Shown here: positions 39,722 through 50,400 of the stretch, one piece after another
Position numbering within the stretch: the first letter of the stretch is position 1
How the letters are laid out: each line of letters begins with the position of its first letter
Assembly (NCBI GenBank): GCA_004335835.1
Contig: RWJK01001656.1
Span: 71,113 to 135,112, forward strand
DNA length: 64,000 bases
Direction of reading: 5' to 3'
From: Scenedesmus sp. ARA3
Lineage: Eukaryota > Chlorophyta > Chlorophyceae > Sphaeropleales > Scenedesmaceae
The notes under the pieces: model-generated
What the model was told of the DNA's origin: nothing
The model's database searches: none
The model's input: the letters and a program-made list of their open reading frames with translations, nothing else
Made by a program: the position numbers and the translations under genes

Positions 39722-42700
39722 ATGACGCTCAGCAGGCTGGTGCTGCTGGCGCTTGCAGCCGCCCTATGCTTTCAGCTTGCTACAGGCTTGAGGTACGAGC
39801 AGGCCGTGTGCTGTAGCATTGTGGGAACACTGCAGGTTGCGTTCCCGTTCCAGCATGCACCACATCCTCTGACAAGGCTGCAACATGAAACAACCGAATT
39901 AATGCATGCTTGCTGCTTGCTGTATTGGCTGCTGCCTGTCATTACCTTTTCTGCTCCAGGCTGCCATCTGCAGCAGCGCTGCGTGCCAGCAGCAAAGGCA
40001 AGGGCAAGGATGGTCACGTCAATGAGAGGCCCATCATTGGCATCCTCACACAGGTGCTGCTACACAGGGAAATACAGAGACAGCAGCAAGTCAATCATTG
40101 CAGCAGATGCATGTCTGACCACAACGAACATGGCAATACATATGTTGGCAGCGCGTGTGCATGGAACCTCCAGCAGCAGCAGCAGCAGGACAGCAGCCTT
40201 TGGCAGCATCCTTTGTGCATGTCGTATATAGGCATCTAGGAGCATGCCTAGAATGCTCTATAGCAGGCCCAGAGCTTGCTGCTGCTGACTTTTGTTGGCT
40301 GCCTGCTTCGCTCACCTGCTGCTGTGCAGCCTGGCGACCCTGCCCCAAAGGGCTCCTCGTACATTGCTGCCTCGTACATCAAATGGGTGGAGGTGGGTGC
40401 AGCAGCCGTTGTATCTTGCTGCTCCTTGTATGCCTTAGTATCTTGGGATATCTGGCGTTGGCCCGGAGCTGCAGGGCCCGACTGCAACCGCATATTGTAG
40501 TGCCATCAGCACCCAACTGCTCCTGCAGGTGTCTATGTGTGATTTTGTTGTGGCAATAACAATTTTGTGTTGCGCTGCCGTGCATTGCTGCAGGCTGCTG
40601 GTGCACGCGTCATCCCCATTATGTATGACATGACGGAGCAGGAGCTGCAGGACAGGTTGGTGGTGATCTTCTTCATCAGGTTGCCTGAAAATGGTCTGCA
40701 AATACAATGCTTGCACGCTGCTGCTACAATGCTCACCGCCGTGGCCATTGCATGTGTATACCTCTCTTGTCTTGCACGTGAGCTCTTAATCTCATAGCTA
40801 CGCCCCGTCTTGCACAGGCTGACGTTATGAGCGCTCTGCTTGTGTTTTCCATTGCGTGTCATGTTCAGGTTTGCAGCCATCAACGGCTTGCTGCTGCCTG
40901 GCGGCGGCGCAGACCTGCGCCCGGGTCACATGTTCTACGACACTGCAGCAAGGCTGGTGGAGCTTGCTATTGCAGCAAATGACAAGGGAGACTACTTCCC
41001 TGTGAGTGGCAGCACAGCCATAGTCGGATATTGCATTCACCAATCATTTTGCTTGCCTGCTTACAAGCAACATGCAATCTGTTGTCAACAGCACACGCTG
41101 CAATGTGGATGCATGCCTGCTGTGCAGCTGTGGCTGCCTGGCACCACAGCATGCACTGAGAGCAGCATGCTTCAGCACAAGCTGCGGGTCCCTGCCTTGT
41201 TCATCCCCATGCATGACAGACTAGCAACGCCATGTTGTGCTGCCCCTCCTTTGCGCTGGATACCGGCGCTTCATCCGCCGTTCAAACCGCTGCAAACGGC
41301 CACAGGTGCATGGCACCTGCCTGGGCCTGGAGACGCTGTCCATCATCATCAGCGGCAACACCAGCATCCTCAGCGAAATGGATGCAGAGGACGCCCCGGC
41401 GCCGCTGCTGTACACGCAGGAGGCGCAGCACAGCCCCTTCCTGAACGCGCTGCCGCCACACATTGTGACCAACCTGCAGAACCAGGCGCTGGCCATGGAG
41501 AACCACATGCACGGTGCGCGGCGGGTATGTTAGAATGCGCTGGGTGCAAAGTGTGGCCAGGCCCTTGTGGCAAATGAGATGTGCGTTGACCGGGATGGTG
41601 CAGCACATCGGCTGTGGCGAGTACCTGTCACTGGTACAGCTGCATGTCGCGCCTCTGCTTTTTGCATGATACCTTGTGCCTTGCGTTGTTTTACCTAGCA
41701 GCCGCCCCTGGCGTAAACATGAATAACAAAAACGCGGTATACTCCGCCGCTGCAGGCGTGCTGATGACTTCGTACGAGGAGCCTGCCAACAGGCGGCTGA
41801 AGGACTTCTTCAAGGTGCTGTCGCTCAGTTTGGCGCGTGACGGCCTGCCGTACATCAGCACCATGGAGGCGCGCAAGGTGCGCGTGGTGGAGACACTCTC
41901 ATCATAATTTGCACAACGACATTTGAGGAGCTATGCGGGCGGCCGTAGAGCTCCGGCGCAAAATGTTTGCAGGAGTGCAGCGCAGCGCAGCGTGACAGCA
42001 TGTGGTCGCTGTTGCAAGGATGCGCAGCCATGTGTCTGCTTCATGTCTTGCTGCTTTGTTGCTGACGTCCTGCTGCTGCTGCTGCTGCTGATCGTTTCAC
42101 TTCCTCTGCAGTACCCCATCACCGCCACGCAGTGGCACCCCGAGAAGAATGCCTTTGAGTGGGTGACCTCGCTGCACATCCCGCACAGCCCGGACGCTGT
42201 TGAAATGACTCAGGAGGTGGCCAACTTCTTTGTCAGCGAGGCACGCAAGAACAGCCACGCCGCGGTGAGCATGCCATGTGTGGCCAGGCAAAAAAAGTTG
42301 CAAATAATGGGCTGCAGGGGTGCTGGGAGGTTCGAATCCTCCTCTCTAAGCACCCTCAGCACCAGCTGGCAAGAGCAAACATTGTCATTGTGCCTGCAGG
42401 GCTGCTGCTTAGCAGCAGATCGGCCCCAGCCACCTTGCTTTTGTCGCGCTGAATGCACAACACCAAGTTCTTGCCAGGTTTTGACCTGGAGTTACGGTTG
42501 TTCCCAGTGTGTAAATGCAGTGTTGCTGATGTATCTGCCAATGCCAATCCCTTGCTGTTGCTGCTGCAGCGTGACGCGCTGGAGGAGTCTGACATGCTCA
42601 TCTACAACTGGAAGCCGGAGTACACAGGGCGGGTGACACGCGGCGGTGAGGAGCAGGACTTTGAGCAGACGTACATCTTCGGGCCCCCCGACAACCGCTT

Positions 42701-42788
42701 GGCCGGCCGTAAGCAGCAGCAGCAGCAGCAGGAGGGTTGCTGGTGGAGGCGCCAGATGGCGAAGCTGCTGGCTGCATTGCAGGCATGA
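39722..42788 (+). CDS. GGH: Gamma-glutamyl hydrolase (folate conjugase), 392 aa
   Basis: Nine exons fit in phase: 39722-39792, 39960-40053, 40330-40392, 40594-40655, 40869-41001, 41306-41513, 41702-41877, 42112-42264, 42570-42788. Exon 7 may instead start at 41699, a TAG-CAG tandem acceptor that adds one residue. Residues 1-22 form a signal peptide ([17 protein letters not shown]), fitting a secreted or vacuolar enzyme. [32 protein letters not shown] and [13 protein letters not shown] lead to the catalytic HGTCLGLE (nucleophile Cys). [25 protein letters not shown] carries the catalytic His, and [16 protein letters not shown] follows. It belongs to peptidase family C26 and trims the gamma-glutamyl tail of folates. 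The last about 75 residues carry Gln-rich and basic extension not usual in the family. Confidence 0.93.
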
Positions 42789-43689
42789 GCTTGACGACAC
42801 AGTATGACTATGGGACGGAAACAGCATGATTACAGCTCGCATTTATGCATGATCTGAGTGTAGGCTTGTAGGGGAAGTGAGCGCCTCAAGGGTCATTGAT
42901 GGGTGCTCTCATCCGCTGCTGGCATGCCACCATGTGTGACATTCCAATCGCAGTGGGCGCCTTGTGCTGAATGGTTGATTAGCATAGTGTGTGTGGACGC
43001 CCTCTGCGTTGCAGCGCGCACCTTTGTTGCATGCAAGTGAATGTTGTATATTTTCGACAGAGCGCCAGTTGCTGCTGTCAAGAGATGCACTGGAACCATC
43101 AGCGCCCTCAGCGCGGGCTGTACAGCACTTGTTGTGCACATGTGAACCATGTCCACCACTGGTGTTGGGTAGCTGCTGCTTACCATACCAGAAGGCATAG
43201 TCATCATCACAGCGCTTGCGGGTCATATGCAGCGTTTATCTAAAGCCCAGGCTTTCCCAGCTTTGAAGCTGATCAGTGCTGTACTTCTGCTGGTGCAAGT
43301 GTACTGCACCTACAGCCCAGCTGTTGTCTAGTGCAGCAGCCATACAGCTTGTGACACATATGGTAACTTGATGTGATGTTTTGAGCTGCTGCAGGCGTCG
43401 TGCATGCAAGTCAGTCTTGCAAGTGTGTGGAGCGGTGTCAGGTGCCAGCTGACTGATCGCAGCACCGCCCGCAGAGTCCATATCCAGACGTCTTTCAGGT
43501 GATAAACATGATTAATGACTAAGACACAGAGTTCTTGGTTTGATCAGGTTTGCGGCAGCCAAACCACGTTCATACTGTTCTAGAACTGACAAGCGATGCT
43601 GGGTGAGAAAGCACGGAAGCCTGGGCGCACTGCCTGACTCTGCATCTTCTCACATTCGAGGCCCGGAGCGTCTGCATTTTTAGCGCACG
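42789..43689. other. Region between GGH and cpn60
   Basis: 3' flank of GGH and 5' flank of cpn60, 0.9 kb. No gene, repeat or clear promoter element recognised. Confidence 0.5.
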
Positions 43690-46600
43690 ATGCAACGTCT
43701 TCTGGTTACTGGCCGCAAGTCCAGGCAGGCAAATGTATGTTTTGGCAAGGAGCTGCATAGCGCTTTTGTTTGCTATAGATACTTACAGATGATCTCGCGT
43801 GCTGCAGGCCCACCTGCTGCAGATCGTGCGCTCGTATGCCTCCAAAGATGTGCGCTTTGGCATAGAGTGCCGCGAAGCAGTGCTGGCGGGCGTCAACAAG
43901 CTTGCAGATGCAGTTCAGGTCACGCTTGGTCCCAAGGTACGTTTGATGCGCTTGCAAGCCGTCAGGCCCAGCATCTGTGCTGCCTGCTGTGCTGAAGCTG
44001 TGCTGTTGTGGTGTGCAGGGCAGGAACGTCATGATCGAGCAGGCTTACGGCGGGCCTAAGATCACAAAGGATGGCGTGACTGTTGCAAGGGCAATTGAGC
44101 TCAAGGACAGGTTCGAGAACATGGGAGCAAGCCTGGTGAAGCAAGTGGCGTCAGCTACAAATGACGTGGCTGGTGACGGTGAGTGGTTTGCACACCCAAC
44201 CACCATGCAGCAGCAGCAGCAGGATGCATGGGTGCCTGGCATGCATGCAGGTGCATGTCTGTTGTGTGATTCTGTGGATGCAGTGTTTGTTGTGGCTTGT
44301 GGGGAACAGCAGCAAGCAGTGGTTATGCAGCAGGGGTGCAAGCATATGCAGCAAGCGGCCACAGTGGGTGTGGTACCACATGCATGCAGCAATTGTGTTC
44401 AATCCAGGTCTTGCACATAGTTTGAGGGAGGGCCATCGCAGAGTTTGTGCAAAGTGCATTGCCATTCGCACGCACCACAACAGCGGGATATGCCACATGC
44501 CCTGTTATGTGCCTCGCAGTAGAAAGCAGAAGTGTTAGGACCACCCCACAGACAATCAGCAACATCCTTCTGATGCCGCTGCCTGTGCCGTTGCTGCTGC
44601 CGCTGCTGCTGCCGCTGCTGCTGCCCCCAGGCACCACCACCGCCACCGTGCTGGCTCGCGCCATCCTGAACGAGGGCTGCAAGAGCGTGGCTGCCGGCAT
44701 GAACCCCATGGACCTGCGCAGGGGCATCAACCTGGCAGTGGACAACGTGCTGCAGGTGGGGCACGGCTGCTGGGCTTCTGCAGATGCAGGATTGCAGAGC
44801 TGGCCTGCTGCACTCGCAGGATTTTGCAGCTTGGACTGCGGGTTGCGGGGATCTAGGTGATGTTAGGGTGCAGCAGTGCAGGCATCAACCTGGCTTTATA
44901 CAACGTGCTGCAGGTGGGGCGCATGGTGCAGCTGTTGTGCTGAAGGGTATGCAGCGCTTTCAAATTACGTGGGTGCGGCAGTGCAGGTTGGTCTAGCAGC
45001 AATTGAGCAGTGTCGGCAGGTACGGCGCGCCTGGGCGGCGCGCCCTGCTGCACTGGCAGCAGCAAAGTGCTGGTGGGCAGGAGTCTCGCTGGCGAGGCAG
45101 GCCTCTCAGGCGTGGCACAAGCCAGAACGAGGTTCTGCTTTGGACCTGGGCACGCAGTGGCGACACACCAGTAGCAGCAGCAGCAGCAACACAACAGAGC
45201 AGCACGCACTGCAATTGGTGCAACACCTGCTTGTGTTTCGTCGCCTCACCGTGCAGGTGCTGAAGTCCTGCGCCGCAGATGATCTCCACCACGGAGGAGA
45301 TTGCAGCAGCTTCATGCATATTACCTACTGCTAACGTAAAGTGGTGTTTTGTGCGCTCCGCAGGTGCTGAAGAGCCGCGCCAAGATGATCAGCACCACGG
45401 AGGAGATCGCAGCAGCTTCGTGCATCTTCCCTACTTTTAATGTGGAATGGTATTGTGTGCGCCCCGCAGGTGCTGAAGAGCCGCGCCAAGATGATCTCCA
45501 CCACGGAGGAGATCGCGCAGGTGGGCACCATCAGTGCCAACGGCGAGCGGGAGATCGGCGAGCTCATCGCGCGCGCCATGGAGAAGGTCGGCAAGGAGGG
45601 AGTCATCACAGTGCAGGTGCGGGGGCGGGGATGGTGAGGTTGCAGCAGCGACAGCAGCAGCAGCAGCAGCAGCAGTACGGCTGTTGTAAGGGCCGAAGAT
45701 CGGCAAGAAGTACATCACCGTGCAGGTGCGGCGGTGCTGGCGGCGGTGGCGGTGAACATTGCAGCAGCAGCGTCAACGCAGCTGTGGGTAGAGCATCCTT
45801 GCTCCACGAGTACTTGACCATTCCGCTGAACAAGTACTGAATGAACATTTGTGCCTGCTGCTGCCGTCCTGTGTGCTGTGCTGAACACTTGTGTCTTTGC
45901 AGGACGGCAAGACGCTTGAGAACGAGCTGGACGTGGTGGAGGGCATGAAGTTTGACCGCGGCTACATCAGCCCCTACTTTGTCACGGAGCAGAAGACGAT
46001 GAAGGTGGAGTACGAGAACGCGCTGGTGCTCATCGTGGAGAAGAGGATCTCCGGGTGAGTCTGCGGGGTCTGAGGGTGTGTGTGGTGTATGACGCACAGT
46101 TGGTTGCTCTTTGTGAAAAGGAAGAAGATCTCAGAGTTAGCGGAAGGGCTGTGTGTGATGGCTGCATTGGATTCGTCAGGACATGTATGTGGCTGCGCGT
46201 GCTCGGCATGCGTGCGAGCATGGTTAGGGGTTACCAGTTGCTTAGCAGCTGGATTGGCATGCAGACCTGGCCTCACTGTGCTGCTGCTGCTGCTGCTGCT
46301 GCTGCACTGTCTGCTTTTATGCGCTGCTCATCTTGCTCATCTTGTTGCTGTGCCGCGCTGCTGTGTCTCTGCTGCTGCTGGCCAGGCTGGCGTCGATTCT
46401 GCCTGTGCTGGAGAAGGTGGTGCAGGCGCAGCGGCCGCTGGTCATCATTGCAGAGGATGTGGAGAGCGAGGTGCGTGCCGCTGCTGCTGCCGCTGCTGCT
46501 GGCTGGCTGGCTGGTTGCTTTGCGCGCGTGTGCACATGCCTGCTTGCGCGCCTGCGTGGTTCTTGCTTGCTTGCGCGCCTGCGTGCTTGCTTGTCTGCTT

Positions 46601-48802
46601 GCCTGCCTGCTTGCCTGCCTGCTTGCTTGCCTGCATGCTTGCCTGCGACCACTGATCGTGGGCTAACAATCAAATGCAGCTGGAGCTCAATGTTGAGACA
46701 ATGATTCAACATTCGCTTCTTGGCTGCCATCTGCTGTTGCTGTGTGCAGGCTCTGGCCACGCTGATTGTGAACAAGCTGCGTGCCGGCGTCAAGGTGGTG
46801 GCCGTCAAGGCGCCAGGCTTTGGCGAGAACCGCAAGGCACACCTGCAGGACATGGCAGTGCTCACAGGTGGGCAGCGGCACCAGCAGCAGTAGCAGTGCA
46901 ACAGATCAGCCCGAAATGTGTTTGCATCAAGCATAAAAATATCTTTGGCTCAAGAGGGGAGGCTGAAGTTGCACAGACTGCAGGAATCGTGTTCCTGTTG
47001 CTGTCATGCTCCAAACACCTCATGCACATGCAAGAGCAAATGTTCATCTAGCTTAAGAACTGCCATAAGTCGTAACGCGATTTGTAACGCATCGCTGCTG
47101 CAGGCGGCGAGGTGATCAGTGAGGAGCTGGGCCACAAGCTGGAGAAGGTTGAGCTGACGCAGCTGGGCAGCGTGAAGAAGGTCACCGTCACCAAGGATGA
47201 CACCATCATGCTGCACGGAGCAGGTGAGGCAGCAGCAGCGGCAGCAGCAGGTGGTTGTCTGGATGCCGCAGGCTAGTACATGAGCTTCAGCTTCAGCTTG
47301 CGTATTCGGCAGCAGTTGCCGTCTTCAGTGTCTGCTGTGGCAGCTTGCAGACAACCTGAGCAGGTGGTCTCACAGTCTGCGCTACAGCAACCTTTGATGT
47401 ATAACATCTGCTGCTGCTGCTGCCAGGCGACAAGAAGGACCTGGAGGCGCGCTGCGAGCAGATCCGCCAGGCCATGGAGGCCACTACCAGCGACTATGAC
47501 AGGGAGAAGCTGCAGGAGCGCCTCGCCAAGCTCTCAGGTGGGGCCGTGCAGTCGTGCAGCAGCATGGTGCCTGACGGTGTTTCTTAATGCTGCGTTCATC
47601 TTTGAGGCTGCAATGGGGTGCAGTGTGGCTGACTGGTGATGTTGCAGCAGAGGTCTTGTGACCAAGGCTGACCTTGGCACAGCCGTGCTTCTCTGACGCT
47701 GCAGCTGGCACCCAGCACCTGCAGACCGCTCATCCGTCCGCCCGCCCGCTTTGCGTGCTTCAACTCAACCCCTTGGCATATTCTGCGCCTTTGGTCTGCT
47801 CACTCGCCCACCTGCCCCCGCTGCTTCCTCATCCCCCACACAGGCGGTGTGGCTGTGATCTGCTTCTGCTGTTGCTTGCCTGCTACGCCTGCCGCATGCT
47901 TACTCACCCACCCGTTGTACTGCTGCTGCCCTTTCATCCCCTACACAGGCGGTGTGGCTGTGATCAAGATCGGCGGTGCCAGTGAGGTGGAGGTGGGTGA
48001 GAAGAAGGACCGCGTGGAGGATGCCCTCAACGCCACCAAGGCAGCAGTGGAGGAGGGCATCGTGCCTGGCGGCGGCGCTGCGCTGCTGCATGCTGCCAAG
48101 GAGCTGCAGGCGGTCAAGGAGGGCCTGGAGAACTTTGACCAGCAGATTGGCGTGCAGATCATCGTAAACGCACTCAAGGTGGGTGCACTGGAGCTTTCTG
48201 GGGTGGATGAGAAGACTCAGCGTTTTTTGTTGGGTTGAGCATCGGAGGCTTTGAATCCAAGAGTTTGAGGGTTACAGCTGCTGGCAGGTCAGGGGTGTGG
48301 GCTGTGTCGTGGGTGGGTTGGTCGACGCCAAACATAGCTTAAACAGCCGCTGCTGGCGTTGCAGCGCAGCGGCAGCCAGCTGATGCCTGCCTGCCTGCAA
48401 GCACGCCTACTGTGCTCAACTCTGTATGCGGCCTCAACTTGCTTCATTGCTGACTTCTTCAGCTCCTAGCGCTCCCTAACACTGTTTTTTATTTTGTTCA
48501 CACCTGGTTTCCTTCCACAGGTGCCCATGAAGACCATTGCCAGCAATGCGGGCGTGGAGGGCGCCGTCATCATCGGCAAGGTTGACGAGCAGGCAGACCC
48601 CAACACGGGCTACGACGCAGCCACAGACCAGTACACAGACATGGTCAAGGCAGGCATCATCGACCCCCTCAAGGTGGTGCGCACCGCGCTCGTGGATGCG
48701 GCAAGCGTGAGCAGCCTCATCACGACGAGTGAGTGCGTGATTGTGGAGGCGCCTGAGGAGAAGAAGGCCGCGCCGGCCATGCCAGACATGGGCATGTACT
48801 AA
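43690..48802 (+). CDS. CPN60C: Mitochondrial chaperonin 60 (HSP60/GroEL family), 567 aa
   Basis: Twelve exons fit in phase: 43690-43734, 43808-43936, 44019-44178, 44631-44755, 45470-45616, 45903-46054, 46386-46470, 46750-46867, 47104-47223, 47427-47537, 47949-48178, 48521-48802. The presequence ends [11 protein letters not shown], the mitochondrial pattern. Nucleotide-binding and hinge motifs are all present: [81 protein letters not shown], and the signature [17 protein letters not shown], then [19 protein letters not shown]. The C terminus PDMGMY lacks the GGM repeats of GroEL but fits organellar forms. It forms a double ring that folds imported matrix proteins with cpn10. Several exon edges are duplicated in introns and the 3' flank (separate entries). 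Confidence 0.97.
44724..44920 (+). repeat. Echo of the exon 4 donor edge in cpn60 intron 4
   Basis: 44724-44761 (coding [11 protein letters not shown] plus donor) is repeated at 44882-44920 with about six changes in 39 bases. The echo keeps the CTGCAG|GTGGGG donor. Confidence 0.85.
45257..45525 (+). repeat. Tandem triplication (about 107-bp unit) of the exon 5 acceptor edge in cpn60
   Basis: The start of exon 5 (real copy from 45470) is preceded by two further copies from 45364 and 45257, each with its own GCAG acceptor. The upstream-middle copy keeps the reading frame [16 protein letters not shown]; the first copy has a one-base insertion. The intron part between copies ('tgtgtgcgccccgcag' type) is duplicated too. 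Confidence 0.9.
45575..45735 (+). repeat. Echo of the exon 5 donor edge in cpn60 intron 5
   Basis: The exon end around 45583-45625 ([11 protein letters not shown] plus donor GTGCGG) recurs at about 45693-45733 ([10 protein letters not shown] plus GTGCGG), with several substitutions. Confidence 0.75.
47824..47965 (+). repeat. Echo of the exon 11 acceptor edge in cpn60 intron 10
   Basis: The acceptor and first coding bases of exon 11 (47931-47965) are preceded 106 bp upstream by a near copy (47824-47860) with an intact CACAG acceptor and the coding start GVAVI. Confidence 0.9.
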
Positions 48803-49080
48803 GCAGTAAGGCGTTGGTACTAGGCCTAGTACGGCATTGCTGGGGTGGTGGTGGAGGCCTTTCAGCCCACCTTTGGCCCGTCAGTTTGGATCCTGGAGTC
48901 GAGGCGCCCGAGGAGAAGAAGGCAGCACCAGCCATGCCAGACATGGGCATATACTAAGCAGCTTTGATACTCAGCTATAGCTGTGGCACTAGGCAAGGAA
49001 GGGATTGCTGGGGTGGCGGGTGCGTGATCGTGCAGGCGCCTGAGAAGAGGGCAGCACCAGTCATGCCAGACATGGGCAGT
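48746..49080 (+). repeat. Two echoes of the cpn60 C-terminal coding end and stop in the 3' flank
   Basis: The final coding segment (48746-48806, [22 protein letters not shown]) is repeated at 48901-48960, where it reads [22 protein letters not shown]. It occurs again, shorter and more diverged, at 49021-49080. Four of the five base changes in the first echo's coding part are synonymous. Confidence 0.9.
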
Positions 49081-50400
49081 TTCCAGCTGATGCTGATGCC
49101 AAGGTGGTTTGAAGGCAACGGGCGTGGTGTGTTGTGGTGGTGCGTGCAGCTGCTGAGACATGCACTGCCTGCGCTAGCGTGGGGTCGCCGCTGCTGCGCA
49201 GCTGCTGGCAAGCAGCAGCATCCGGCAACTGCTGCGGAGGTCAGCTGCAGCTCGCTTCATTGCTGGCCTGCAAGGGGCTAGAGCTGGCCTGCAACTGCAA
49301 AGCTGTTGCCATGCATACGGAGAGCATGCAGCTGTTGGCGAGCCATGAGCGACATGTGAAAACACCCTGCGGACTGATGCGCGTATGCCAGCTGATGAAG
49401 AGCTGACGGTTGCACTGGCTACGTTGTCTGTTTTGCAAGGGTAGGAGCGGCTTTGCTGTGTTGTAGGTAGACCAGGCAGGGCTGGTGGTGCTGTCTCAGC
49501 TGCCAGTGTGCTCTGGCATCTACTGGTGTCATGATGTTGTCGTTGTTGACAAAGTTGTGGCGCATGGCACCATCACGGTGGTATGCGCTTGTTGCAGGCA
49601 GACAGCAGGTGCCGGCAGCAGGTGTGTTGTGCATGGTGTGCATGTGCCGGTCTTGTGAGTGTGAGCGCTGTTCGTTCTGTTTGCTTCTGCAGTTGTCATT
49701 GCATCTCGTGTTGCTCTGACATGACCGACAACAACATCAACAACAGGGTGCCTGAGGGTGCAGGATGCAAAGTTATGTTGCAGAGAGAGTCGTGCTACGT
49801 GGCGCAGCTGCTGAGCATATGCAAGGACTAGCCAAGCATCTGTGCATATGCAGAACAGGCGGTTGGGTGCTATGGTAAGAGCATTGATTCTGCACGGTCT
49901 GGGCTTGCACAATCTGGGCTTCTTACTTGGTGCGCCTCAGTCCAGTCGAACTGAGTGGCAATCTGTCGCGGCATGTAAGGATGCGTACAGGCATCCCACA
50001 TTGATTTGCAACATGACGGTTCAAGCGGGCTATCTGCCTTGTGGGACAGCTGTCCAGGGTTGGCAGACTAGTTAACTAGTTAGCTGCTGCAGCTGTACAG
50101 CCTTGAATGTAGTGTAGGTGCGTTCACATAGGATTTACTACTGATCCTGGGGCCTAATCCATGGTCCAGTCATGTGCCCTGGCCTGGCAGAAGGCAGGAA
50201 GGTTTCAAGCAACTGACAGTTGCTTCACACACGAAGCAGCGGGCAACTTGGAAGAGCGTCATGGACGAATTGCAATTCAACCGATTGATTTGATGTGGGC
50301 CTGCTGAGACATATTTGCGGCGCGGTCATCGCATGCCACCACAGCAATTCCCTCAGGCGCATTGAACAAGCGAGGTCTGTCGTACAAACACTTCGCATAC
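48803..50400. other. Region between cpn60 and the first EXECUTER-like gene
   Basis: Besides the two cpn60 echoes (48901-49080) no gene is seen. From about 49990 on the sequence resembles the 5' flank of the second EXECUTER-like copy (about 53340 on), so it belongs to the tandem duplication. Confidence 0.5.

Noticed and set aside
42326..42342. GGAGG-TTCGAAT-CCTCC, a perfect tRNA T-arm/B-box-like hairpin in GGH intron 8
   Set aside because: No matching acceptor stem, D-arm or anticodon arm lies in the preceding 70-90 bases, so it is not a tRNA gene; at most a chance B box or old SINE remnant.
46480..46660. Repeated CTTGC/CTGC motifs resembling a short tandem array in cpn60 intron 7
   Set aside because: Low-complexity microsatellite-like drift of 'cttgcctgcctg'; no fixed unit with spacers, so not a CRISPR or structured array.
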